This document shows, piece by piece, positions 7,510 to 14,164 of a DNA stretch of 15,241 nucleotides. The DNA lies in the NCBI GenBank assembly GCA_964549625.1, contig CAZJVA010000013.1, positions 1 through 15,241 on the forward strand. The letters are read 5' to 3'. The first letter of the stretch is position 1. Every line of letters begins with the position of its first letter. The notes beneath the pieces were generated by a model. The model was not told where the DNA came from and did not search any database. It saw nothing but the letters and a program-made list of their open reading frames with translations. The position numbers were made by a program, and so were the translations under genes. Origin of the DNA: UBA12474 sp964549625. GTDB lineage: Bacteria; Babelota; Babeliae; Babelales; Babelaceae.

Positions 7510-7530
7510 TTTGAGTACGGATCGCTAAAG
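7510..7530. promoter_or_regulatory. Candidate HspR operator (HAIR) upstream of dnaK
   Basis: Read on the minus strand the site is CTTTAGC, seven bases (GATCCGT), then ACTCAAA. The known HAIR consensus is CTTGAGT-N7-ACTCAAG, so 11 of 14 positions and the exact spacing agree. It lies 17 bases upstream of the dnaK -35 box, and an HspR-like gene is in the same window. Confidence 0.6.
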
Positions 7531-7588
7531 TTTTCCCCGGCTCTCCCTTTTCTCTTTTTCTGATAACACCACCTTTTGTCTCTAGCCT

Positions 7589-7698
7589 ACGCCAGAATTA
7601 CCCCGACTTTTTTCTTGTTTTGCTTTGCTCCCGTTGGTTCGGGTTTGGCACATGTCTGCTTTTCCGCTGGGGGAGTCATGTCGGGGTAATTCTGGCGT
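7589..7698. repeat. Element bounded by a 19-bp perfect inverted repeat
   Basis: The arm at 7589-7607 (ACGCCAGAATTACCCCGAC) is exactly repeated in reverse complement at 7680-7698, with 72 bases between. The interior can fold further: CTCCC (7628-7632) pairs with GGGAG (7671-7675), and CCCG with CGGG at 7630-7643. No flanking target duplication is visible. It could be a MITE or other dispersed palindromic element, or a structured RNA. No second copy was noticed in this window. Confidence 0.6.
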
Positions 7699-7766
7699 TT
7701 TGTTGCTGGGGTGGAGTATCTTTGAACCAGTTGTGAATCTTTCGGTTTTTAAAAGGATTTCGAGGT

Positions 7767-8468
7767 ATGAAGATTGCCAAGAGATTGTCGATGTTTTTGG
7801 TTTTTGGCCTTCTTCTATGTATGAAGGGGCAAGTCTTTGGGTTAATAAAACCCAGCGCTGGGTTTTATGCTTTATTAGAAGGGCATACTCGTATGTTGTG
7901 TTCTTGTGAAGAGCCACTTGATGGTATTTGTTTTCCCTTTTCTTTAACAAATGAACGCTTAAAGAGATTGACCTATGAAATTTCTAGCTCAAAGAGAGCT
8001 GTGTGTTTACAGGACTTTTGGCTCAAAGAAGGCGCAGGTTTTTTGCAAAACGAAGGTCTTGATTTTGTTCGCGAATATGCTCTTGTATTGTTTGCTGTGT
8101 ATCAAAAAGTATTATGGCGGCTTAGTCACGAGCCTGAAACACGTATTGCACTTATTGGAATTTTTTCTCTATATATGAAGCTTAAGCGGATCCCTCTTGA
8201 AGAGCTTTTTTCAGCGCTTGATCGTTGTTTGATTATGTATAAGGAGATTTTAGAAGACCATTCTTTCCCCTTTCACAATATATGGAATTTGCGGAGTTGG
8301 CTTCGGGAATATTGGTTTTTGCCGATAGTTTTTTTTGCTAGTGGGCTTTGGGCATATCGTCAATGGCGAATGAGACAATCGCGCGGTGGGCTCTATTCAA
8401 GTGAAACAGCCTGCGTACAGTCTCGAACATCGATTTTTGTAGAACACCATATCGATTATGAAGACTGA
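7767..8468 (+). CDS. Exported, C-terminally membrane-anchored protein of unknown function
   Basis: This 233-residue protein begins with a signal peptide (MKIAKRLSMF, hydrophobic core, likely cut after VFG near residue 25). A central soluble domain of about 160 residues contains several cysteines (MLCSCEEPLDGICF at about 43-56). A single C-terminal membrane segment (FLPIVFFASGLWAY, about 183-197) is followed by a basic flank (RQWRMRQSRGG). The predicted topology is a periplasmic domain tethered to the inner membrane with a short cytoplasmic tail. AAGGA lies nine bases before the ATG. No family is recognised. Codons 27-34 form a perfect 24-bp palindrome. It is divergent from dnaK and 100 bases upstream of the CarD-like gene. 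Confidence 0.78.
   Translation: MKIAKRLSMFLVFGLLLCMKGQVFGLIKPSAGFYALLEGHTRMLCSCEEPLDGICFPFSLTNERLKRLTYEISSSKRAVCLQDFWLKEGAGFLQNEGLDFVREYALVLFAVYQKVLWRLSHEPETRIALIGIFSLYMKLKRIPLEELFSALDRCLIMYKEILEDHSFPFHNIWNLRSWLREYWFLPIVFFASGLWAYRQWRMRQSRGGLYSSETACVQSRTSIFVEHHIDYED
7845..7868. repeat. Perfect 24-bp palindrome inside the start of a coding region
   Basis: The half-site ATAAAACCCAGC (7845-7856) is followed directly by its exact reverse complement (7857-7868). As RNA it would form a hairpin of about 10 bp with a four-base loop and a short T run, resembling a terminator stem, about 80 bases into the gene. It encodes I-K-P-S-A-G-F-Y. Attenuation is possible but unproven. Confidence 0.6.
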
Positions 8469-8568
8469 TAAACAAGTTCTGTCATTTTTTGAAAAAAATG
8501 CTAGGCTGCAAAAAAGGGTGTGGCTATGCTAGTGCAGGGCATTTTGCTTTGTAAAAGGAGAGATTGCG

Positions 8569-9063
8569 ATGTTCCACTGTAATGAAAAGGTTGTGTATCC
8601 AGGGCATGGTGTTGCATTTATAAACCAGATCATCGAGAAGAGCATCGGCGGGGATAATACCAAATTTTATGAGTTGGTTTTTCTTCACAAAGAAGTTACG
8701 GTCTTGGTTCCTGTGAGCAATGCGGAAGCGATAGGGATTCGCCCGTTGTGTTCTTTTGATGAGGTTTTATTGGTTTTCAATACGCTTTCACAAAAGCCTT
8801 TAAAGAAGGCTGGTTATGCCGGGCACTTACTCAGCTGGAATAAACGAAGCAAAAATTATCAAGCAAAACTACGGACTGGAAGTTTGTTGCAGTTAACGGA
8901 AATTTATAAGGAACTATTAACAACAGAGAAAGAGAAGCCGTTGTCATTTGGTGAACGCCACTTGCTAACGCAGACCGAAGATTTGTTAGTAGAGGAAATC
9001 GCAATCGTTCACAATCTCGAGCCTAATGAGGTTGTGAGTAGGTTGCGTGCCGCTAACGCCTAG
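8569..9063 (+). CDS. carD: CarD/CdnL-family RNA polymerase-binding regulator
   Basis: The 164-residue protein has the CarD layout. An N-terminal RNA polymerase interaction domain (about 1-60) opens with VVYPGHGVAFINQIIE and later reads VTVLVPVSNAEAIGIRPL. A helical C-terminal domain includes SWNKRSKNYQAKLRTGSLLQL and LSFGERHLLTQTEDLLVEEIA, corresponding to the W-rRYK and LSxGEr-mL-A-ilv-E motifs of the family. CarD proteins bind the RNA polymerase beta subunit and stabilise the open promoter complex, often at rRNA promoters and under stress. Length is typical. AAAAGGAG (8553-8560) eight bases before the ATG supports the start. The carD symbol is given by family; orthology with mycobacterial CarD or myxobacterial CdnL is not established. 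It lies 53 bases upstream of miaA. Confidence 0.88.
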   Translation: MFHCNEKVVYPGHGVAFINQIIEKSIGGDNTKFYELVFLHKEVTVLVPVSNAEAIGIRPLCSFDEVLLVFNTLSQKPLKKAGYAGHLLSWNKRSKNYQAKLRTGSLLQLTEIYKELLTTEKEKPLSFGERHLLTQTEDLLVEEIAIVHNLEPNEVVSRLRAANA

Positions 9064-9116
9064 GATGTTGTCTGGCGGAGGCCTCTCTGGTTTATGAAAG
9101 TTTTCGCCATACAATT

Positions 9117-10064
9117 ATGAAAAAGTTTTTAATTACAGTTATTGGGGCAACCGGCAGCGGAAAGACGGGCTTTGCTCTTGAGCTAGCAAAACACTTGCCT
9201 ATCGAAATTATCAATGCTGACATCGGACAGATGTACCAACCATTTACAATTGGTGTTGCTCAACCAACGCAGGCAGAAAAAAGCGTTTGTTCTCACCATT
9301 TATTTGAATTTCTAACCACACCGGCAAACTTTAGTGTTGCAGATTACCGTTCCATTGCGCAGTGTCTTTGCAGCGATATTTGGCAGCGTGGATCGATTCC
9401 TGTTTTTGTCGGTGGTTCTACACTCTACCAGCATGCGCTTTTCTTTGAAACACGTTCCCATGTTCCCTCTCTTGGCACTGATTCTGATAATAGCGGCTTT
9501 CTCTCTCAGTTTTCTAATGAGGATCTGTGGGGAATTCTCAAAAGGGTTGACCCTGAGAGAGCGCAAGCGCTCCATCCTAATGATAGTTATCGACTCCGCA
9601 GGGCGTTGGATATTTGGTTGGCAACTGGATGTAAGCCATCGTTTTTTGCTCCTCAGTTTGCGCCTTTGGCGCCCCAGGGAGCAGCTGTTTTTTTGCAATG
9701 GCCACGGGAGGTCTTGTATGAACGCATTAATCAGAGAACTGAGGAAATGCTTCGTTTGGGTTGGGTCAATGAGGTAAAAAACCTGTCGCCAGAATGGCAG
9801 TGTTTTGCTAAAGAAAAAGGATTGATAGGTTATGCCGAGCTTGTATTAGACTTGGCCGATGCAAGAGAAGTGAGTCCCGTGACCATAGAGTTGATCAAGC
9901 AACAAACGCGTAATTATGCAAAACGCCAGCAGACTTTTTTTAAGAAGCTGCATCGAGAGCTTCTTGGCTACAGTTGGCCCCAAGCATGCATTTGTGACTT
10001 GACTTTGTCCAGCCTTAATCTATATATAAATCAGATAAAATCGATGCATCAATCTTTGGATTAG
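9117..10064 (+). CDS. miaA: tRNA dimethylallyltransferase MiaA
   Basis: MiaA transfers a dimethylallyl group to A37 of tRNAs that read codons starting with U. The 315 residues match the family length. Visible motifs are P-loop GATGSGKT at 10-17, INADIGQMY at 32-40 keeping the catalytic Asp35, HHLFEFL at 60-66, FVGGSTLYQHAL at 97-108, HPNDSYRLRRALDIW at 153-167, IGYAEL at 237-242 and the C-terminal TRNYAKRQQTFFKK at 264-277. Two positions differ from the common pattern: the usual Ser-Arg after the catalytic Asp is Ile-Gly, and the Lys/Arg of the GYKE motif is Ala. Core catalytic features remain, so activity is likely. The start is fixed by the P-loop position, yet no SD sequence precedes it. 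Confidence 0.94.
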   Translation: MKKFLITVIGATGSGKTGFALELAKHLPIEIINADIGQMYQPFTIGVAQPTQAEKSVCSHHLFEFLTTPANFSVADYRSIAQCLCSDIWQRGSIPVFVGGSTLYQHALFFETRSHVPSLGTDSDNSGFLSQFSNEDLWGILKRVDPERAQALHPNDSYRLRRALDIWLATGCKPSFFAPQFAPLAPQGAAVFLQWPREVLYERINQRTEEMLRLGWVNEVKNLSPEWQCFAKEKGLIGYAELVLDLADAREVSPVTIELIKQQTRNYAKRQQTFFKKLHRELLGYSWPQACICDLTLSSLNLYINQIKSMHQSLD

Positions 10065-10127
10065 GAATTTGCGTATGATGTCTAATCGTTTATTAACATT
10101 ACAAACCTCGTTAAAGGTGATCTCCCA

Positions 10128-10235
10128 ATGAGTGCGTGTATGTTTATAGAACGTTCAAGGTGCTGGCTCGAAGACGTGTTCTCTGCTCTATGTTGGCTTT
10201 TTTTGACACCATATCATAAGAACAGGTTCCTATGA
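10128..10235 (+). CDS. Possible 35-residue leader or small protein, coupled to the next gene
   Basis: An ATG at 10128 is preceded by AAAGGTGATC (10113-10122), a near-perfect match to the 16S anti-SD, seven bases after AGGTGA. The frame runs 35 codons (MSACMFIERSRCWLEDV at the start) and stops with a TGA that overlaps the ATG of the following gene (ATGA at 10232-10235). The product has three cysteines and three tryptophans or more hydrophobic patches and resembles no known family. The following gene has only a weak SD of its own, so translation of this ORF may re-initiate there. It could be a real small protein or simply a translational coupler. Confidence 0.5.
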   Translation: MSACMFIERSRCWLEDVFSALCWLFLTPYHKNRFL

Positions 10236-10549
10236 ATAAAAAGAACGAGCCGTTTTTGCAGCTCAGTGAGCGCGAGGTGGTAGTAAGCATAGTGTTATTT
10301 TTTGCTATATGTTTTAGCCTCTTTTTTGCGGGTTATGTTTGGGGGAGGTATACCACATACCGTCAAAGTGCCCAGGATTTTTCAACTGAATTGCGTCGTT
10401 CATTGCATGCATACACGAGCGGTTCTTTTGATGTTTCGGGTGACGACCCTTTAGTTGAAGATTTTGATGTGGATAGTAGCACTGAAGGCAGTGGTGAGAT
10501 TGAACGGCTTTCATCAGAAGACACTGGTGAGAAACAGGAAAAAGAGTAA
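10232..10549 (+). CDS. Small single-pass membrane protein with acidic tail
   Basis: This 105-residue protein has a short charged N-terminus, one strong membrane segment at about 16-37 (VVVSIVLFFAICFSLFFAGY), a basic patch (GRYTTYRQ), and a long tail dominated by Asp, Glu and Ser. The orientation is probably N-in or hairpin-like, with the disordered acidic tail exposed. No family is recognised. It starts in a 4-base overlap with the small ORF at 10128 and is followed 75 bases later by the PpiD-like gene, so it may act at the membrane with that chaperone, which is inference from position. Confidence 0.72.
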   Translation: MNKKNEPFLQLSEREVVVSIVLFFAICFSLFFAGYVWGRYTTYRQSAQDFSTELRRSLHAYTSGSFDVSGDDPLVEDFDVDSSTEGSGEIERLSSEDTGEKQEKE

Positions 10550-10569
10550 CAATAAAAAGGTAGAGTTTT

Positions 10570-10597
10570 TTGGGTTAATCAAAGAAACTTTTATATT
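10570..10597 (+). promoter_or_regulatory. Possible promoter of the PpiD-like gene
   Basis: TTGGGT (10570-10575) and TATATT (10592-10597) are 16 bases apart in the gap before the gene at 10625. The -10 is good and the -35 weak. Confidence 0.35.
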
Positions 10598-10624
10598 AGA
10601 TACTTTATAAATACTGGAGAAGGT

Positions 10625-12289
10625 ATGGAATCAGCAATGAGGCGTCGCTTGGGGCAACGGGTGTGGAAAGCTATTTTGTGGCTTCTCCTTTTTTCGCTTG
10701 CAGGAACATCGTTTATTGGAATTTTGTACCAAGTATTTGGTTCCGGCAAAGACCAGTTTGTTCTTCAAGTAAACGGTATCAAAATTTCTCGCGCAGACTT
10801 GGCGTATCAAACCCAATCGCTTCAAGAAACAATTCATATGATACGCACGCAGGCGGGACAATATGCAGATTTTATCTTGCAGCAAAATGGATTGTTGGGG
10901 CAGCCGCAGGTTTTAGCTCTTGATCGTCTTGTTGCACGTGCTGTTGCGCTCGATGGCGCACGTAAATCTGGCATGCGTTATATTTCTCCGCGTTATGCGG
11001 CAGATAAACTGGATGACCCTAATTTTGTCTTAACGCGCCTCAATGATATTTTACCGACATATTTACTTCAGGGATATGGGCGATTAAATAGACAGGCTTT
11101 GGATGAGTTTTTTAGGCGTTCGCCTGGTCAAGCTGCTCGTTTTGATGCACAGTATGAGTCTATTTTGCAAGAAGATCTTTTTAATCAAGTAGTCGAAGGA
11201 ATTGCGTATGTTCCTATGTCTAGCTTGATATGGCGCGATCGCCTTGCCCAAAGTACTCGTTTTTATGCAACCTATACGCTTTCAAAAGAGGTTTTTCTAA
11301 AAAAGGCGCAAGCTGAAGAAAGCAAAGAGGTGTTAACAGAGTTTTTTAAACAGGAAAACTTGCATCGGCGTTATTGGACGGACGAGGCACGTGCTGGTGT
11401 GGTTTGGCGTTTTTCTCCTGAAAAATACGGGGTAACTGTTTCTGAGGTGGCGTTGAGGCGGTATTTTGCTGATCATGCCAAAACGGAATTTAAAGATAAA
11501 ACATTTGAAGCTGTTAAAAAAGAAATACAGGAACGCTTATTAAAAGATCAGTTTAAAAAGCTTTTTTCAATTGAGGCAAAATCATTTACAAGCGCTAACA
11601 CGGCAGAAGGGTTTGCGCAGTTTGTAGAAAAGAAGCATGGTGTTTCTACCAAACTTGCTTCCACGAAAAAATCAGATGCATCAACACCAGTTTTGCGAGC
11701 GCTTTTTTCAATTATTCGCCAGGGTAGCCGTGCGTTTTTGATTGATGAAGATGGAAGTGGCGTTATTGTAGAATTGACTCATCTTGATCAGAGCCGTGAA
11801 CAATCTTTTGAAGAAGTTTCCGGCGAAGTGCGTTCCGATTGGCTCGACATGCAAGCTAATCAAAAACTTGCTGCCGCCGCAGAAGAGGTGCTGCAAAATC
11901 TTAGGGATGAAAAAAAACTTCAGGAACTTCTAAAGCAGTATCAGGTCAAGATAGGTGCGACGATTGAAGTAGAGAGTAACAACTGGGAAAAAGTAGAAAA
12001 GGAAAAGTTGCCTGTAGCTCAGATGAAACTTATGGGACATGTCGACTACGGGGTTATTTTTTCGCCAGATCAAAACACACTAAAAATTGTTTCGCTGCAA
12101 AAGATTGTTTTTGATGAGACTCAGGCAGATAGTTCTGGTGTAGCAGCGCAGCAAGCAGACACGCAAAGCTTGCGTATAATGAAGATGGTATTAGCAAAAG
12201 ATGTCTTGGCCGTTTTGAAAGATTCTGCTAAAATTAAACAGTATAAAGAAGAAAAAACAACCGATATTTCATCATACTTTGCAGAGTGA
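10625..12289 (+). CDS. Membrane-anchored periplasmic chaperone, PpiD/SurA-N-like
   Basis: The 554-residue protein has a basic N-terminus, a membrane anchor at about 15-36 (AILWLLLFSLAGTSFIG) and a large helical periplasmic part. FVLQVNGIKISRADLAYQTQSL (45-66, two parts) matches the start of the SurA N-terminal chaperone domain used by PpiD, where a beta strand with VNG is followed by an Ile-Ser/Thr-Arg-x-(E/D)-(F/L) helix. A later helical region (about 250-315) resembles the second lobe of PpiD. I could not see a parvulin peptidyl-prolyl isomerase signature, so it may be chaperone-only. PpiD usually helps proteins emerging from the Sec translocon. GGAG five bases upstream supports the start. 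Its stop overlaps the first codon of recA (GTGA), so the two genes are probably co-transcribed. Confidence 0.72.
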   Translation: MESAMRRRLGQRVWKAILWLLLFSLAGTSFIGILYQVFGSGKDQFVLQVNGIKISRADLAYQTQSLQETIHMIRTQAGQYADFILQQNGLLGQPQVLALDRLVARAVALDGARKSGMRYISPRYAADKLDDPNFVLTRLNDILPTYLLQGYGRLNRQALDEFFRRSPGQAARFDAQYESILQEDLFNQVVEGIAYVPMSSLIWRDRLAQSTRFYATYTLSKEVFLKKAQAEESKEVLTEFFKQENLHRRYWTDEARAGVVWRFSPEKYGVTVSEVALRRYFADHAKTEFKDKTFEAVKKEIQERLLKDQFKKLFSIEAKSFTSANTAEGFAQFVEKKHGVSTKLASTKKSDASTPVLRALFSIIRQGSRAFLIDEDGSGVIVELTHLDQSREQSFEEVSGEVRSDWLDMQANQKLAAAAEEVLQNLRDEKKLQELLKQYQVKIGATIEVESNNWEKVEKEKLPVAQMKLMGHVDYGVIFSPDQNTLKIVSLQKIVFDETQADSSGVAAQQADTQSLRIMKMVLAKDVLAVLKDSAKIKQYKEEKTTDISSYFAE

Positions 12290-13380
12290 TTTTTGTGGCA
12301 GAAGAAAAAAAAGCAATAAAAAAACAGGTATCCGTCGAGCGTCGTCAGGCGCTCGACGCCGTCTTTGCCCACATTGATAAACAATATGGTAAAGGCTCCA
12401 TTATGCTCCTGGGCGAAGCACCTCATGTTGCTGTCGATGCTATTTCAACAGGAAGCTTGTTGATTGACGAAGCGATTGGTGTCGGTGGACTTCCACGCGG
12501 ACGTGTCGTTGAAGTGTATGGACCAGAAGCGTCAGGTAAAACAACAATCGCCTTGCAGGTTATTGCGCAAGCACAAAAACAGGGCGGTATTTGCGCCTTT
12601 GTTGATGCTGAGCACGCGCTTGACCCTCAATATGCTGCGGCGCTTGGAATTAATATACAGGATCTAGTTATCTCGCAGCCTGATTACGGTGAACAAGCTC
12701 TTGATATTGTCGAAATGCTCGTACGTTCGGGTGCGTTAGATGTTGTTGTTGTTGACTCGGTTGCAGCGCTCGTTCCAAAAACAGAACTAGAAGGCGACAT
12801 GGGTGATCAGCACGTTGGATTGCAGGCACGTTTGATGTCCCAGGCTCTTCGCAAACTTACTCCTGTTGTTCATAAATCTAAGACCGTGCTTATTTTTATT
12901 AATCAGGTGCGACAAAATATTTCAGCTATGGCTTTTGCTCCTAAAGAGACAACAACTGGGGGGAAGGCTTTGAAGTTTTATTCTTCTTTACGCCTTGATG
13001 TGCGTCGAGTTGAAGGCATTAAAAGTAAGGATGGGGGTAGCGATGTTGGTAATCGTGTCCAGATAAAAATAGCCAAAAACAAGGTAGCGCCACCATTTAA
13101 GGTCGTGCGCGTTGACTTGATATTTGGTAAGGGTGTTTCTGCAGAGTATGACTTGCTTGATATTGCGCTCTCTCGGGGTGTTGTTAAGAAATCAGGTTCT
13201 TGGTTTTCCTTTGACGGGGAAAAACTTGCGCAGGGGCGTGACGCTGTTGCAGAACAGTTAAAATCTAATCAAAATTTGTTTGAGATCGTCAAAGAGCGAG
13301 TTCTTTCGATGCAAGAACAAGATAAGGTAGAAAAGCTTGAATCGTTTGAAGTGACTGCTGAAGAGGAAAGCGTAGAATGA
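12286..13380 (+). CDS. recA: Recombinase RecA
   Basis: RecA forms ATP-dependent filaments on single-stranded DNA for homologous recombination and SOS induction. At 364 residues it has Walker A GPEASGKT (79-86), Walker B VVVVDS (153-158), the L1 region GDMGDQHVGLQARLMSQALRKL (170-191, in parts) and L2 with FINQVRQNISAM and ETTTGGKALKFY (204-232). The C-terminus is acidic (SFEVTAEEESVE), as in other RecA proteins. L2 is one residue longer than the usual MFGNPETTT form (here MAFAPKETTT). The start is a GTG at 12286 overlapping the previous stop; a GTG at 12295, giving MAEEKKA, is an equally good candidate. infC begins inside its stop codon (ATGA). No SOS box was recognised nearby. Confidence 0.97.
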   Translation: MIFVAEEKKAIKKQVSVERRQALDAVFAHIDKQYGKGSIMLLGEAPHVAVDAISTGSLLIDEAIGVGGLPRGRVVEVYGPEASGKTTIALQVIAQAQKQGGICAFVDAEHALDPQYAAALGINIQDLVISQPDYGEQALDIVEMLVRSGALDVVVVDSVAALVPKTELEGDMGDQHVGLQARLMSQALRKLTPVVHKSKTVLIFINQVRQNISAMAFAPKETTTGGKALKFYSSLRLDVRRVEGIKSKDGGSDVGNRVQIKIAKNKVAPPFKVVRVDLIFGKGVSAEYDLLDIALSRGVVKKSGSWFSFDGEKLAQGRDAVAEQLKSNQNLFEIVKERVLSMQEQDKVEKLESFEVTAEEESVE

Positions 13381-13925
13381 TTGTTAAAGAAAAACGTGAT
13401 TTGCCTTTGGCTAATGAGCGTATTCGGTTTGATAAAATGCAATTGATCGATCAAAGCGGTGAAAACCGTGGAATTGTTAGTCGCAGCGAAGCGCTTGCAA
13501 TAGCGCGTAGCGCGCAGCTTGATCTCGTGTTAATTGCCGAACGTGGTGGCGCAGGTTTCCCAGTAGTCAAGGTTATGGACCTTGGCAAAATGCTTTACGA
13601 GAAGAAAAAGCAAGTTGGTGAAGCAAAAAAGAAGCAGCATGTTGTTCAGGTAAAAGAGCTTAAGATGCGTCCTAAGATTGCAGATCACGACTTCCTTACA
13701 AAGATGAAGCGTGCGGTCGAGTTTTTGCAGGAAGGTAAGCATGTTAAAGTAACACTTGTTTTTCGTGGACGTGAAGCAACTATGAAGGATGAGGTTGGTA
13801 AAGAATTTTTCCAACGAATCATGGACGTTCTTTCTTCCGCTGATTACAATGGTAGAACAGTAGCTCAAGAAAGTGATTCACATGCAGGGTCTATGTGGTC
13901 ACGCATATTTGTATTGCGTAAGTAG
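13377..13925 (+). CDS. infC: Translation initiation factor IF-3
   Basis: IF-3 binds the 30S subunit, keeps it free of 50S and checks the initiator codon. The 182 residues show both domains. The N-terminal domain includes LANERIRFDKMQLID, GENRGIVSRSEAL and FPVVKVMDLGKMLYEKKK (the usual PPVCRIMDYGKF is altered). A basic linker rich in Lys follows. The C-terminal domain includes VKELKMRPKIADHDF and HVKVTLVFRGREATMK. It starts at an ATG overlapping the recA stop, with GAGG ten bases upstream. E. coli infC uses AUU; here an ordinary ATG is available, followed directly by an ATT codon. It heads the conserved infC-rpmI-rplT cluster. Confidence 0.96.
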   Translation: MIVKEKRDLPLANERIRFDKMQLIDQSGENRGIVSRSEALAIARSAQLDLVLIAERGGAGFPVVKVMDLGKMLYEKKKQVGEAKKKQHVVQVKELKMRPKIADHDFLTKMKRAVEFLQEGKHVKVTLVFRGREATMKDEVGKEFFQRIMDVLSSADYNGRTVAQESDSHAGSMWSRIFVLRK

Positions 13926-13941
13926 TTTCAAGAGAGTTTTT

Positions 13942-14133
13942 ATGGCATATAAATTAAAAACACATTCAGGTGCACGTAAGCGCTTTAAAAAGTTAAAATC
14001 TGGACTTATTAAGCGCGCGCAGGGTTATCATCGCCACTTGTTGACAGATAAATCAGCTAAGCGTAAACGTGATTTGCGTAAAAGAGCATATATTAGCGCT
14101 GCAGATGCGGGGCACCTAAAAGGCTTAATTTAA
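13942..14133 (+). CDS. rpmI: Ribosomal protein bL35
   Basis: The 63-residue, very basic protein reads MAYKLKTHSGARKRFKKL at the start, with GLIKRAQGYHRHLLTDKSAKRKRDLR and a closing AGHLKGLI in parts, matching bL35 (KTHSGAKKRFK, H-L-KSxKRKR-LR). The ATG at 13942 is chosen over an upstream in-frame start inside infC because it gives the exact family length and has AGAGAG five bases before it. It sits 16 bases after infC and 31 before rplT, in the standard order. Confidence 0.96.
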   Translation: MAYKLKTHSGARKRFKKLKSGLIKRAQGYHRHLLTDKSAKRKRDLRKRAYISAADAGHLKGLI

Positions 14134-14164
14134 TAAAGCATAGTATAAGATATAAGGAAGAAAG

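Larger units (their letters stand above)
7417..7766. other. 350-base intergenic region upstream of dnaK and the gene at 7767
   Basis: This gap between divergent genes contains, from left to right, the dnaK leader and promoter (7465-7492), the HAIR-like operator (7510-7530), a pyrimidine-rich stretch (about 7532-7560), the inverted-repeat element (7589-7698) and a short leader for the rightward gene. No convincing promoter was found for the rightward gene. Short reading frames across it look incidental. Confidence 0.6.

Noticed and set aside
7501..7516. CTTAAG near TTTGAGT as an alternative HAIR pairing
   Set aside because: The half-sites are in the wrong order and spacing; the pairing of TTTGAGT with GCTAAAG at N7 fits the consensus instead.
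7630..7660. GGTTCG in the inverted-repeat interior as a tRNA T-arm
   Set aside because: No acceptor stem, anticodon arm or correct T-loop pairing could be built around it.
7582..7950. Open frames on both strands (minus 7582-7950, plus 7625-7909) across the inverted repeat
   Set aside because: They overlap the better-supported gene at 7767, have no SD site, and arise from the palindromic element; their sequence looks like translated non-coding repeat.
8483..8500. CATTTTTT/AAAAAAATG palindrome after the gene at 7767 as a terminator
   Set aside because: The stem is almost purely A-T with no following T tract, so it would be too unstable to terminate transcription.
9110..9119. TACAAT just before the miaA ATG as a promoter for a leaderless transcript
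   Set aside because: The expected transcription start would fall inside the coding region, after the ATG, and no -35 is present.
13873..13941. Upstream extension of rpmI into infC
   Set aside because: The added residues do not resemble bL35, and the ATG at 13942 gives the family length and has its own SD site.
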